A stretch of DNA of 64,000 nt from Lysinibacillus sp. OF-1 (GCF_028356935.1 NZ_CP102798.1:1736001-1800000); one strand, 5' to 3'. Shown: positions 34,292 to 42,879, counted from the stretch's first letter. Program-made: numbers and translations. The notes: a model not told the origin generated them from the letters alone.

Positions 34292-35519
34292 TTTACTAAT
34301 GAAGCAATTATATAAATCTAAAATCAAGTCCAAATCGTTTATCTTAATGACCTGTTTATATGTCCTTGTCATGTCTGTAGCTGTATTCTGGTCAGAAATT
34401 AAAGAGCTATTTACGGGTGATGATGAAGCACAGCAAATCGCCATTATTAATGAAACTTCTGCAGATTTAAGTGGAATCTTTGTCTCCAATGGGGATATGG
34501 CCTTTATTCAGGATGAACAGGATGTTTCAAAACTTGAAAAAAAAGTAAAGGATGGCAAGCTTGATGCGATTGTGACGATTAACGATCAAGATGGTCAGCT
34601 ACAAGCAGAAATCGCGACATTCACACCATTGAAATTGAACGATCAATCCACATTGTCATCCTTATTGCAGTATGCTGGTCAGCATTATGCCGTACAGCAA
34701 TTATCGTTATCACCTGAGCAAGCAGCACAAATTATGGCGGCTCAAACAACGATTTCAACGAAAAACTTAAATGAGGAATCAGCAGGTGGGAAAAGTGAGG
34801 AAGAAAAGCAATCAGGGTTAGTTGTTTCCTATGCTGTCGGCATTTTAATCTATTTCTTCATTTCTACATTCCTATCGATGATTACGACTGAAATTGCCTC
34901 TGAAAAAGGCTCACGAGCAATGGAAATGCTCCTAGTAAGTGTCAAACCAGCGACACATTTTAAAGCGAAAATTGCTGGTGTATTATTGCTGGCTTTAACA
35001 CAGATGGGTATTATTGCAGCAGTTTTCCTCATCTATGCGAAATTTATTAAAGGTGGCATGGTATGGGATGCGGCTGCTAGCATCATCAAGGAGTTATCTA
35101 TTGGCTATGTGATCTATGCTATCGTATTCCTGTTGTTAACGGTCATTCTGTATTTAATCATTGGTGCATTATTTGGTTCATTGGTATCAAAGGTAGAAGA
35201 AGCGGGTCAAGTTTTAATGCCAGCGATGATTATTACGATCATTGGCTTCTATGTCATGCTTACAGGCATGGGGAATCCGGATACATTAATCATTAAAATT
35301 TTCTCTTATATCCCGTTAACTTCTGGTATGATCATGCCAATGCGAATTGGTGCTACAGATATCGGAGGTATTGTTCCACTATTATCCTTAGGTATTTTAA
35401 TCGCAACGATTGTTGTCGTGTACCTATTTAGTTTATCGTTCTATAAACGCAGTGTATTGACATATAGCTCTGGCGGTGTCATTCAAAAAATTAAAACGGT
35501 ATTAAAGGTAACAACATAA
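34275..35519 (+). CDS. ABC transporter permease (NatB/YhaP type)
   Basis: 414 residues. Six membrane helices: one near the N-terminus followed by a large external domain (about 45-190), then five in the C-terminal half. The motif EIASEKGSRAMEMLLVSVKPATHFKAKIAG is characteristic of ABC-2 permeases related to NatB/YhaP (sodium or antimicrobial efflux). The ATG at 34275 behind AAGGTAGGT is preferred to the GTG at 34269. It overlaps the end of the ATPase reading frame by 17 bases. Its ATPase partner is disrupted in this sequence, so transport is doubtful unless a partner is supplied elsewhere. Confidence 0.85.
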   Translation: MLSKFSLLMKQLYKSKIKSKSFILMTCLYVLVMSVAVFWSEIKELFTGDDEAQQIAIINETSADLSGIFVSNGDMAFIQDEQDVSKLEKKVKDGKLDAIVTINDQDGQLQAEIATFTPLKLNDQSTLSSLLQYAGQHYAVQQLSLSPEQAAQIMAAQTTISTKNLNEESAGGKSEEEKQSGLVVSYAVGILIYFFISTFLSMITTEIASEKGSRAMEMLLVSVKPATHFKAKIAGVLLLALTQMGIIAAVFLIYAKFIKGGMVWDAAASIIKELSIGYVIYAIVFLLLTVILYLIIGALFGSLVSKVEEAGQVLMPAMIITIIGFYVMLTGMGNPDTLIIKIFSYIPLTSGMIMPMRIGATDIGGIVPLLSLGILIATIVVVYLFSLSFYKRSVLTYSSGGVIQKIKTVLKVTT

Positions 35520-35527
35520 CACAAGAC

Positions 35528-35563
35528 CAAAAACAGCTACATGGATGATGTAGCTGTTTTTTT
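35528..35563 (+). terminator. Terminator of the PadR/ABC operon
   Basis: AAAACAGCTACAT-GGATG-ATGTAGCTGTTTT followed by further T, ten bases after the permease stop. Confidence 0.88.
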
Positions 35564-35663
35564 GGTCATTAGATGTCATTGCTAGCAAACAATGCAAAGG
35601 AATTTACGGAATCAGTCGAATTTTGTATAGAAAGAAGCTATAATTTAAAAAAGGGGTGAGACT

Positions 35664-35921
35664 ATGTTAACTAAATCAGAGGTGGACGCGCTTCTTGCCC
35701 TAAAGCCAAAGTGTCGTTTAACAACACCTGAGGAAAAAGCTCAGTTCTTTCAAAAACTTCAACAGCGATGTCCCATCAATAAAGAAATGGAAGACATTCT
35801 CCTTCATCGTGCCCAGATAGAGGTTTTTATTCATAATGCTCACCCTAACCAATATAGCTTACAATATAGGCTTCACCAAAATGACTATAATGTAACAAAC
35901 TCGTATTTTTTCATACTGTAG
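35664..35921 (+). CDS. Small uncharacterised protein
   Basis: 85 residues, hydrophilic, no signal or membrane segment: starts MLTKSEVDALLALKPKC and has a Gln/Asn/Tyr-rich C-terminus. I recognise no family. AAAAGGGGTGAG precedes the ATG at good spacing, which is the main support. It lies 68 bases before telA on the same strand. Confidence 0.5.
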   Translation: MLTKSEVDALLALKPKCRLTTPEEKAQFFQKLQQRCPINKEMEDILLHRAQIEVFIHNAHPNQYSLQYRLHQNDYNVTNSYFFIL

Positions 35922-35989
35922 GAAATGAAACTTTTTTACATGGTAATCGTAAGTAATTTAGTAGAGATAAATTGCAGGGGGTAAAACGT

Positions 35990-37159
35990 ATGTCTGAATT
36001 CAACAATGATCTTTTAAAATCCAAGGACCCATTCGCTTCAGAAAATCCTTTATTACAGCCAAATCCACTAGTTCAACAGGCATCTGAGCAAAAGCCGGTA
36101 CTTGTGTCAGAGCAGGAGTTATCGCAAATTGCACAAAATCAGCTGGTGTTAAAGCAAGATCCTGAGGTTCATGCACTGGCACAAAAAATTGATGTGAAAG
36201 ATCAAATTGCTATGCTTGAGCTTGGTAAAGAAACAGCAAGTGGCATTTCTACCTTTTCAGATAAAATGCTCGCAACGATGAAAGCCAGTAAGCTGGAAGA
36301 GTCGAGTGTGCTATTAAATAATCTTAATAAAATTATGGATAAGTTCGATCCACAAGATTTTGCGGAAGAGAAAAAGGGCGGTTTCATCTCCAAGCTCTTT
36401 AATAAAGGGAAAGAGCAATTGGAAAGGTTCTTATCTAAATATGACAGCATGAACAAAGAAGTAGATGTTATTTATCGTGAAATTCAAAAGTATGAAGGTG
36501 AAATGAAGCGTAATACCATCGACCTTGAAAATCTGTATGACCAAAATTTAAACTACTTCCAGTCATTAAGTAAATTTGTTGCAGCGATTGAAGTAAAAAC
36601 AGAAGAGGTTCGCGCATCATTACCTGCACTTGAGCAAAAGGCACAAACAGGTGATCAACTGGCAGCAATGGAATATGAAACAATGCTACGCGCTGTAGAA
36701 TTATTAGAGCAACGTCGCTATGATTTAGAAATGGCACAGCAAGTATCATTCCAATCAGCACCTCAAATTCGCTTAATGCAGCAGGGGAATAACCATTTAA
36801 TTGGTAAGATTAACTCTGCCTTTGTAACGACGATTCCCATTTTTAAACAAGGGTTAATTCATGCAGTCACATTGAAACGCCAAAAGCTAATTTCCGATTC
36901 GATGGTTGAACTGGACCGTCGTACAAACGAAATGCTTGTTCGCAATGCTGAAAATATTAGTAAAAACAGTGTGAATATTGCACGTCAAGCTGGTAGCCCG
37001 AGCATTAAAATCGAAACGATTGAAACAACATGGCAAACGATTATGGCTGGTATTCAAGAAACGAAGCAAATACAAGCAGAAACAGCTAGAAACCGTGAAG
37101 AAGGTCGTAAACGAATTGAACGTTTGCAATTGGAATATGAAAAACTGAAAAAAATGTAA
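35990..37159 (+). CDS. telA: Toxic anion resistance protein, TelA/YaaN family
   Basis: 389 residues, mostly alpha-helical and soluble. The family core is present: FGDxxx-like N-terminal region replaced by variable sequence, then KKGGFISKLFNKGKEQLERFLSKYDS split across 130-155, YREIQKYEGEMKRNTIDLENL, and the C-terminal ISKNSVNIARQAGSPSI segment with a last coiled coil. Known: linked to tellurite and other toxic anion resistance, and to envelope stress in relatives; mechanism unknown. The ATG at 35990 follows GGGGGT; a longer frame from 35972 has no proper site. Single gene with its own terminator. Confidence 0.88.
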   Translation: MSEFNNDLLKSKDPFASENPLLQPNPLVQQASEQKPVLVSEQELSQIAQNQLVLKQDPEVHALAQKIDVKDQIAMLELGKETASGISTFSDKMLATMKASKLEESSVLLNNLNKIMDKFDPQDFAEEKKGGFISKLFNKGKEQLERFLSKYDSMNKEVDVIYREIQKYEGEMKRNTIDLENLYDQNLNYFQSLSKFVAAIEVKTEEVRASLPALEQKAQTGDQLAAMEYETMLRAVELLEQRRYDLEMAQQVSFQSAPQIRLMQQGNNHLIGKINSAFVTTIPIFKQGLIHAVTLKRQKLISDSMVELDRRTNEMLVRNAENISKNSVNIARQAGSPSIKIETIETTWQTIMAGIQETKQIQAETARNREEGRKRIERLQLEYEKLKKM

Positions 37160-37163
37160 GTCT

Positions 37164-37199
37164 AAAGCTTCCTGCAATCATTTGGCAGGAAGCTTTTTC
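37164..37199 (+). terminator. Terminator after telA
   Basis: AAAGCTTCCTGC-N9-GCAGGAAGCTTT followed by TT, four bases after the telA stop. Confidence 0.85.
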
Positions 37200-37261
37200 T
37201 ATGCCATGTATGACGTGACTCTGTCTCAAATGGAAGTATTACGCCAAGTGAAAATTGTTTT

Positions 37262-37290
37262 TTGACAAAAAGCAAAATACTGATTATGAT
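37262..37290 (+). promoter_or_regulatory. Promoter of the coiled-coil/HTH gene
   Basis: -35 TTGACA (37262-37267), exactly 17 bases, -10 TATGAT (37285-37290). Transcription would start near 37297, inside or next to a Fur box. Confidence 0.8.
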
Positions 37291-37299
37291 AAAATTAAA

Positions 37300-37314
37300 T
37301 GAGAATGATTATCA
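37300..37314. promoter_or_regulatory. Fur box
   Basis: TGAGAATGATTATCA matches 14 of 15 positions of the Bacillus Fur core TGATAATNATTATCA. It begins ten bases after the -10 box and therefore covers the transcription start, a classical repressor position. Confidence 0.75.
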
Positions 37315-37335
37315 AATGAAAAAGGAAGCGGATAA

Positions 37336-37407
37336 ATGTTACTTCAAGCAATAGGATTACATGAATTGATTCGTGGAGGAGTGAAAAACGAATGCCAAAT
37401 AAACTAA
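37336..37407 (+). CDS. Possible 23-residue leader peptide
   Basis: ATG at 37336 preceded by AAAGGAAGCGG, reading MLLQAIGLHELIRGGVKNEC and then QIN-stop. It overlaps the first 16 bases of the next gene in another frame, which could couple their translation. It lies just after the Fur box. Evidence is only the site, the position and the overlap, so it may be spurious. Confidence 0.35.
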   Translation: MLLQAIGLHELIRGGVKNECQIN

Positions 37408-37928
37408 AGCCCTCTACATTGTCGTATGAGCCTTTTAAAGATGGCACGATTGCTCTCTATACGACAGATAGCTTAATGATCGTTCCGCAAAGCCGCTATT
37501 TAGAATTGTTGCATATGGAAGAACTGTACAATACTATGCATACAGATTTAGATAACAAGCAAACAAGTTTAGAACGAGAACGAAAAATGCTAAAAAAACA
37601 AAATGCTCAGCTTACAGAGGATTTGCAAAAGGTCAAGCAGCAAAATATGGTGCTACAGAAAAAGGTAACCGAATACAATTGTGTGATAGAGGAGATGAAG
37701 GTGCTCCGCCAACAAAATACGGAGCTACTGATTGAATTAAGTAAATATACAGCTATGTCTAGAGAGTCACTGACGGGTCCTTTGAAGTCGATGATTCGAG
37801 ATATGCGTGAACAAGGGGTTGGAATTAAAGAAATCCATATTCGCATCAAACGCCAGATCAATCCAGATATTAGCTATAGCACCGTGCGAAGATACATTTC
37901 CGAGCTAGAATCTGAGCCAAAAGGCTAA
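37392..37928 (+). CDS. Coiled-coil protein with C-terminal helix-turn-helix, Fur-box controlled
   Basis: 178 residues. Residues 1-40 form a short globular start. Residues about 45-120 are a long coiled coil rich in Gln, Lys, Glu and Leu. Residues 130-175 (IRDMREQGVGIKEIHIRIKR, INPDISYSTVRRYISELE) look like a resolvase- or replication-type helix-turn-helix. GGAGGAG lies ten bases before the ATG. I do not recognise a named family. The coiled coil plus terminal HTH suggests a dimeric DNA-binding protein. Perfect promoter boxes with a Fur box over the start suggest it is made under iron limitation, which is unusual for a protein of this kind. No siderophore or iron uptake gene is next to it. Confidence 0.75.
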   Translation: MPNKLKPSTLSYEPFKDGTIALYTTDSLMIVPQSRYLELLHMEELYNTMHTDLDNKQTSLERERKMLKKQNAQLTEDLQKVKQQNMVLQKKVTEYNCVIEEMKVLRQQNTELLIELSKYTAMSRESLTGPLKSMIRDMREQGVGIKEIHIRIKRQINPDISYSTVRRYISELESEPKG

Positions 37929-38063
37929 CAGCTATTGTCAGGCACTTGAAATTTGGCATTTACAGTTGCCGCACAAAGTCCTATAATGGGTCTATTCTTT
38001 AACTAGTTTAAGAGTATGTGAAGTCGTTCATCGATTTCAATAAGAGTAGGAGCGTTATTGGCC

Positions 38064-38972
38064 ATGTCAAATGAGAAAAAAGGGGTTTTGGCTGCTATTT
38101 TAGCCTATGCCTTTTGGGGAGCATTCCCTTTATATTGGAAACTACTTGAACATGTACCAAGTATGGAAATTTTATTATCCCGTGTCATTTGGTCTTTTGT
38201 CTTTACGGTACTGGCTGTCATCGTCTTTCGAATGCGGAAGGATCTTGTTGCAGATTTAAAATATTTATGGTCTCATCAAAAGCATTTTTGGCAGCTTGCG
38301 GGTGCATCCTTTGTTATTTCAATGAACTGGTATTTGTATATTTGGGCAGTCACACATAACCATTTAATTGAAACGAGCTTAGGCTATTATATTAATCCGC
38401 TCTTGTCTGTTATTTTTGGGGTGATTTTCTTTAAAGAATCGCTAAGTCGTGCACAATGGGTAGCGACGGGAATTGCTTTTATTGCGGTAATTATTTTAAC
38501 GATTAATTATGGCTCTGTGCCATGGGTAGCATTGTTGATCGCGCTATCTTTCGCTATTTACGGTGTACTGAAAAAGAAAATTACACTGGACCCTACAAGG
38601 GGATTAGCGATTGAAACATTATTGATTTTACCGTTTGCATTAGGCTATTACATTTATCTGTTTACAACCCATCAATCCTCATTTTTACATGTCGATGTCA
38701 AAACAGACATTTTGATGATCTTCAGTGGGTTAGTCACAGCTGTGCCGCTTATTTTATTTGCGAAGGGCGCACAAAATATTCCTTTATATTTACTAGGCTT
38801 TATTCAATATGTGGCGCCAACCATTGTCTTGATTTTAGGCATCGTGCTATACAAAGAGCCGTTTAGTCAAGTAGAGTTCCTCGCATTCAGCATTATTTGG
38901 GCGGCTTTACTGCTATTCTCAGGGTCTAAAATCATAGAAACAAGGAAGGCCCATCATAAATCCGTTTCGTAA
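38064..38972 (+). CDS. rarD: RarD-type EamA transporter
   Basis: About 302 residues with ten membrane helices. RarD hallmarks: KGVLAAILAYAFWGAFPLYWK at the start, LLSRVIWSFVF, MNWYLYIWAVTHNHLIETSLGYYINPL (split, about 95-121) and GFIQYVAPTIVLILGI near the end. Annotated in relatives as chloramphenicol-sensitive protein RarD; the transported substrate is not known. A TTG at 38058 is also in frame; AGGAGCG upstream fits either start. Followed directly by a terminator. Confidence 0.88.
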   Translation: MSNEKKGVLAAILAYAFWGAFPLYWKLLEHVPSMEILLSRVIWSFVFTVLAVIVFRMRKDLVADLKYLWSHQKHFWQLAGASFVISMNWYLYIWAVTHNHLIETSLGYYINPLLSVIFGVIFFKESLSRAQWVATGIAFIAVIILTINYGSVPWVALLIALSFAIYGVLKKKITLDPTRGLAIETLLILPFALGYYIYLFTTHQSSFLHVDVKTDILMIFSGLVTAVPLILFAKGAQNIPLYLLGFIQYVAPTIVLILGIVLYKEPFSQVEFLAFSIIWAALLLFSGSKIIETRKAHHKSVS

Positions 38973-39004
38973 AAGACTTGTAGAGTTTCTACAGGTCTTT
39001 TTTG
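38971..39004 (+). terminator. Terminator after rarD
   Basis: AAGAC-TT-GTAGA-GTT-TCTAC-AG-GTCTT followed by T5, right behind the rarD stop. Confidence 0.8.
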
Positions 39005-39562
39005 TGATGGAATTATGACGTCCACGATAACAATAATGGAGAAGTAGAAAAAGAGGTGTTTTAAATTGGAGGAACTTTTCCTTTTCAACCTTTACTTCCA
39101 TGCTAGCATATAGTAAAATGTCAATAATTAGATAACAATGATAATTTAATGCGAGGTGCATGTTTGTGAGTGCGGTAGGTTCTAACTAGGTAAAAATTGA
39201 ATGAAATAAAGGCTATGACGACAGGGGATATATGTCATGAACACACCCCTTAATTTGTCATGGATTTATTTCAAAAACCTATGTAGATACCTACAATACT
39301 TTATGAAGCGTGGCACACATGCTTGGAACTTCAATTAGATGAGGTTTTATTTGTGATGCTAAAAAACTCGCCTTTTAAAGATGAAGCTGTGGGGAATCCT
39401 CACAGCTTTTTTATGTTGCTGTACCCATATGCTTTTGTGCCGAAAGTGAAGCGTCCATTACTTAGAGACGCAATTGCTATGTTTAAAAAACCATCATTGC
39501 TATCTAATATTGGGTAGGTATCTTCATGTATGATAAAACATTACAATGAGGAGCATAAACAA
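39005..39562. other. Long leader/intergenic region before the mutS2-like gene
   Basis: About 560 bases without a supported gene. It holds an intrinsic terminator at 39386-39411 and an inverted repeat whose left arm ATGTAGATACCTAC is at 39281-39294 and right arm GTAGGTATCTTCAT at 39514-39527 (one mismatch). A 64-codon frame (39323-39517) lacks a ribosome site and is crossed by the terminator. I could not match the region to a known riboswitch. It may encode a small RNA or an attenuated leader. Confidence 0.45.
39386..39411 (+). terminator. Intrinsic terminator inside the leader region
   Basis: AAGCTGTG-GGGAATCCT-CACAGCTT followed by a T-run, 150 bases upstream of the mutS2-like start. It would end a transcript that starts in the preceding 350 bases, since no gene lies there. 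Confidence 0.7.
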
Positions 39563-41464
39563 ATGAATAGTACGACTCTTGATAAATTACAATATGATGA
39601 ATTAAAAGATATCGTTAAATCCTACTGTGTTAGCGGATTAGGAAAACAACTTTTAGATAAATTAATGCCCAGCTCAAGCTTAAAGGTAGTCAAAACGCGC
39701 TTGAATGAAACAACAGAGGCTCGTGCGATTTTAGATGCAGAGGGTCATGTACCCTTTTTAGGGGTATCGAATATAGAGCATTTGATGACGAAGCTTGAAA
39801 AGGGCATGATTTTAGATCCAAGTGAGCTAGTCAGTATGTCAGACTTTTTACGAGGCTGTCGTAACATCAAAAAATTCATGCTGGATAAGGAATTTTTTGC
39901 ACCAGTTCTTTCATCTTATGCCCATTCCATGGCTGAATTTAAAAGCGTTGAAGAAGAAATTAATTTTGCAATCAAAGCCAATCGTGTGGATTCGGCTGCT
40001 AGTCGCGAATTAAAGCGTATTCGCCATCATATGGAGACGACAGAGGAAAAAATGAAAGAACGCTTAACGAAATTTTTGAATAACAGTGCCAATAAAACAT
40101 ACATTCAGGAGTTTTTTATTAGTCAAAAAGATGATCGTTATACGATTCCGATAAAGGCTTCTTATAAAAACCATGTACAGGGGACAGTAGTGGAAATTTC
40201 CTCAAAAGGGGCAACCGTTTTTATGGAGCCGAGTGTAGTGGCTAAATTAAATGTGGAATTGGCGACCTTAAAAGCCGAGGAAGCGATAGAGGAGTATCAA
40301 ATTTTAGCAACTTTATCTGGGCTTTTAATGGAACATCTACAAGCCATCCATATTAACATGGAGTTAATTAGCCAGTATGATATGGTCTTTGCCAAGGCAA
40401 AGTTCAGTAGACAAATTGGTGGTATGGAGCCACGTATTAATGATTATGGCTTTATCCAATTAATCAATGGCAAGCATCCTTTACTACCAGGAAATGCAGT
40501 ACCTCTACAGTTTTCTATCGCGAGGGACTACCGTAGCTTAATTATCACAGGACCAAATGCTGGAGGGAAAACGGTCGTGTTGAAAACAATTGGTCTCTTA
40601 ACATTAGCTACGATGTCAGGCTTTCATATCGTGGCGGATAAAGGAACTGAAATGGCGATATTTGATCATATCTTTGTTGATATTGGCGACAATCAAAGTA
40701 TAGAAAATGCCTTAAGTACGTTTTCGTCCCATATGAAAAATCTGTCCGACATTATGAGCGCAGCAAATAATCATACACTTTTACTGTTCGATGAAATAGG
40801 CAGTGGAACAGAACCAAATGAAGGAGCTGCACTGGCAATTGCAATGCTAGAGGAATTTTACCAGATGGGCTGTATCACCGTAGCGACAACACATTATGGC
40901 GAAATTAAACGATTTTCAGAGATGCATCCTGATTTTATGAATGCGGCAATGCGCTTTAATAGTGAAACACTAGAGCCTTTGTATCAATTACTAATTGGCA
41001 CGTCTGGAGAGAGTAATGCCCTATGGATTTCTAAAAAAATGAATGTCCGTGAAACGGTTTTACAAAGGGCAAAGGATTATTTGAATAATAAGGATTATCA
41101 GCTAACGCTTGTTCAAGACAGCAAAATTCGTAAGCCACAAGCAGAGAAAACGAGCATGGGGGCGACGTATGCCTTTGCCAAAGGCGACCGTGTAAAATTA
41201 TTGGATTATGATGATGTAGGCATTGTCTACGAAGAAATGAATCCATACAATAATGTCAGCGTATTCTATAAGAGGCAAATGCTAGAGGTGCATGTCAAAC
41301 GACTTACCTTGGAATTACCAGCAGAGGAGCTATATCCTGAGGGGTATGATCTCGAGACATTATTTGTAGACTATCATGAACGCAAGCTTCAGCATGATAT
41401 CCAACGAGGCTCCAAAAAGGCGTTGCGTAAAATCCATAAACAAATGAAGAACGATCGTCAGTAG
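39563..41464 (+). CDS. MutS2-like DNA-binding ATPase without Smr domain
   Basis: 633 residues. It has the MutS2-type layout: an N-terminal lever/core region (LDKLQYDELKDIVKSYCVSG, ASRELKRIRHHM, EISSKGATVFMEPSVVAKLN) and a MutS ATPase domain with Walker A TGPNAGGKTVV, a STFSSHM loop, Walker B LLLFDEIGSGTEP and the VATTHYGEIK motif. The C-terminus has a small beta-rich segment (AFAKGDRVKLLDYDDVG) and a basic tail. True MutS2 proteins are about 780 residues and end with an Smr nuclease domain, which is absent here. MutS2 acts on stalled ribosomes and recombination intermediates; this shorter paralogue is of unknown role. ATG 39563 behind GAGGAGC. Confidence 0.85.
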   Translation: MNSTTLDKLQYDELKDIVKSYCVSGLGKQLLDKLMPSSSLKVVKTRLNETTEARAILDAEGHVPFLGVSNIEHLMTKLEKGMILDPSELVSMSDFLRGCRNIKKFMLDKEFFAPVLSSYAHSMAEFKSVEEEINFAIKANRVDSAASRELKRIRHHMETTEEKMKERLTKFLNNSANKTYIQEFFISQKDDRYTIPIKASYKNHVQGTVVEISSKGATVFMEPSVVAKLNVELATLKAEEAIEEYQILATLSGLLMEHLQAIHINMELISQYDMVFAKAKFSRQIGGMEPRINDYGFIQLINGKHPLLPGNAVPLQFSIARDYRSLIITGPNAGGKTVVLKTIGLLTLATMSGFHIVADKGTEMAIFDHIFVDIGDNQSIENALSTFSSHMKNLSDIMSAANNHTLLLFDEIGSGTEPNEGAALAIAMLEEFYQMGCITVATTHYGEIKRFSEMHPDFMNAAMRFNSETLEPLYQLLIGTSGESNALWISKKMNVRETVLQRAKDYLNNKDYQLTLVQDSKIRKPQAEKTSMGATYAFAKGDRVKLLDYDDVGIVYEEMNPYNNVSVFYKRQMLEVHVKRLTLELPAEELYPEGYDLETLFVDYHERKLQHDIQRGSKKALRKIHKQMKNDRQ

Positions 41465-41471
41465 TAAAAAT

Positions 41472-41508
41472 AAGGGATTGCACGAGGCTGTGCAATCCCT
41501 TTATTTTA
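41472..41508. terminator. Bidirectional terminator
   Basis: AAGGGATTGCAC-GAGGCT-GTGCAATCCCTT with T-rich sequence on the right and A-rich on the left. It overlaps the end of the convergent regulator gene (41506), so it serves both. Confidence 0.88.
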
Positions 41509-42756
41509 GGATATGGAATCAATTTGTGCCTTAATCGTCCGATAGACTTCCTCAATTTTGTGTTTATAGGGTAAATCAACTAATTCCAGTGAATCCGTGT
41601 AGGCCATTTTCGCAATGTCATAGGCTGTTGTCAGCTCCCCAAAATGGGCATAGCAAAGGGCTTTATAGGAAAAGCACTCATTTAAAGCTAGGATGTCATA
41701 CGGATGGCTAATAAAGATCGGTTTTTTTGTAAAGTGTTCAAATGCGGCCTTCGCTTCCTCATAATGACCAAGTAAATAGCAGGACTTTCCTTTTTCAGCA
41801 TAATAATAGTTTGCATCCAAAATTTCAAAATCTTCATGTATGAGCTCATTAAAACGCTCTATTTCTATCAGAGCCTGCTCATAATTAAGTTTGTAATTAT
41901 TATAATAATGTGCTCGTAAAATAAAAATTAAAGCATCTACTTGAACACGTTCGGCAAATGCCCGATACTGTTCCAACTTCATAAACATATGCTCCGCTTG
42001 TTCAAAGTCATGGTCAATCATGGCACAATACGCACCAATACGATACATATCATCAATTTTATAGAACAGTTGGTTTTTATGTGCGTTGGCAATTGTCTCG
42101 TTTATTAACTTTTTCCCTTCCTCATGCTCCCCAATGGCAAGCTGTAAAACGCTTGAATAATAAGTCATTAACAGGGCATCCCGTGAATCAAGCTGATAGT
42201 CCTCTTGTTCAATGATTTCTTTTGCCTGTAAAATACAGCTATAAGCCAATTTATATTGCCGTTTTTCAGCGAAAATGGTCATTTGTAGAACGAAGGTTTT
42301 AAACCAATGGCTCAGTAAATTAATTTCTTTAAAGATGATACGTGCTTGTTGAAGTGGGGATTCCCATGTCGTTAATCCCGCTTCATACTGTGCATCAGTG
42401 TAAATATACAATAAACGGCCTGCTTCATAACTAAGCGGAAGCCCCTCTATAGACGGCCTAATCAAATCTACAATTTTTTGATGATGGTCTGCATCACCAC
42501 GTTTTACTTCTGTAAATAAAATTTCAACCTGCTCTAAAAGCTGGCGAATGGAGGATGAGGTTACTTCTTCCAGTAACTCACTAGCCTTTACACCTAAACG
42601 CTCAGCAATATAGTCAAGGCTTTCCATTGAAGGCTTGGCCTTATCATTTTCTATTTGACTTAGCATTCCTTTTGTTAGACGATCACCAGCAAGTGCTTCT
42701 AATGTTAATTTTTGTTCTTTCCTTAATTTGCGAATGCGTGTGCCTAAAGAGTCCAT
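41506..42756 (-). CDS. HTH-XRE regulator with TPR-like C-terminal domain (RRNPP-like)
   Basis: 416 residues. Residues 1-65 are an XRE helix-turn-helix (GTRIRKLRKEQKLTLEALAG, LTKGMLSQIENDKAKPSMES). The remaining 350 residues are helical with TPR-like repeats (YYAEKGKSCYLLGHYEEAKA, CFSYKALCYAHFGELTTAYD). This is the plan of RRNPP peptide-sensing regulators such as PlcR and NprR, although no small peptide gene is visible next to it, so another ligand is possible. AAAAGGAGGCG precedes the ATG. It is divergent from an MFS gene and the two are joined by a pair of mirror-image palindromes. Confidence 0.85.
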   Translation of the reverse strand: MDSLGTRIRKLRKEQKLTLEALAGDRLTKGMLSQIENDKAKPSMESLDYIAERLGVKASELLEEVTSSSIRQLLEQVEILFTEVKRGDADHHQKIVDLIRPSIEGLPLSYEAGRLLYIYTDAQYEAGLTTWESPLQQARIIFKEINLLSHWFKTFVLQMTIFAEKRQYKLAYSCILQAKEIIEQEDYQLDSRDALLMTYYSSVLQLAIGEHEEGKKLINETIANAHKNQLFYKIDDMYRIGAYCAMIDHDFEQAEHMFMKLEQYRAFAERVQVDALIFILRAHYYNNYKLNYEQALIEIERFNELIHEDFEILDANYYYAEKGKSCYLLGHYEEAKAAFEHFTKKPIFISHPYDILALNECFSYKALCYAHFGELTTAYDIAKMAYTDSLELVDLPYKHKIEEVYRTIKAQIDSIS

Positions 42757-42772
42757 TGCCTCGCCTCCTTTT

Positions 42773-42789
42773 GTTTAATTATATTAAAC
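42773..42789. promoter_or_regulatory. Operator 1 (regulator side)
   Basis: GTTTAAT-TAT-ATTAAAC, perfect seven-base arms. On the minus strand it contains a -10-like TATAAT 17 bases after TTTTCA, so it covers the regulator's own promoter. It is the exact reverse complement of operator 2. Confidence 0.75.
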
Positions 42790-42795
42790 TTTTTA

Positions 42796-42825
42796 TTGCG
42801 TGAAAAGGGGAAGCTGTGGTATATT
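42796..42825 (+). promoter_or_regulatory. Promoter of the MFS gene
   Basis: TTGCGT (42796-42801), 18 bases, TATATT (42820-42825) with a TG one base upstream of the -10 (extended -10). Operator 2 follows three bases later. Confidence 0.6.
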
Positions 42826-42827
42826 TT

Positions 42828-42844
42828 GTTTAATATAATTAAAC
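42828..42844. promoter_or_regulatory. Operator 2 (MFS side)
   Basis: GTTTAAT-ATA-ATTAAAC, perfect arms, located at the expected transcription start of the MFS gene. Together with operator 1, which is 55 bases away centre to centre, it indicates joint repression of both genes. Flanks TTTT before and TTTTTA after are shared by the two copies. Confidence 0.75.
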
Positions 42845-42879
42845 TTTTTAATTTAGTTAAAAAACGGAGGGATTTATGG

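Noticed and set aside
39175-39300. Riboswitch (M-box, Mn, lysine) in the mutS2-like leader
   Set aside because: Individual bits resemble known motifs, but none of the conserved cores is complete.
39323-39517. 64-codon frame upstream of the mutS2-like gene
   Set aside because: TTG start without ribosome site, crossed by an intrinsic terminator.
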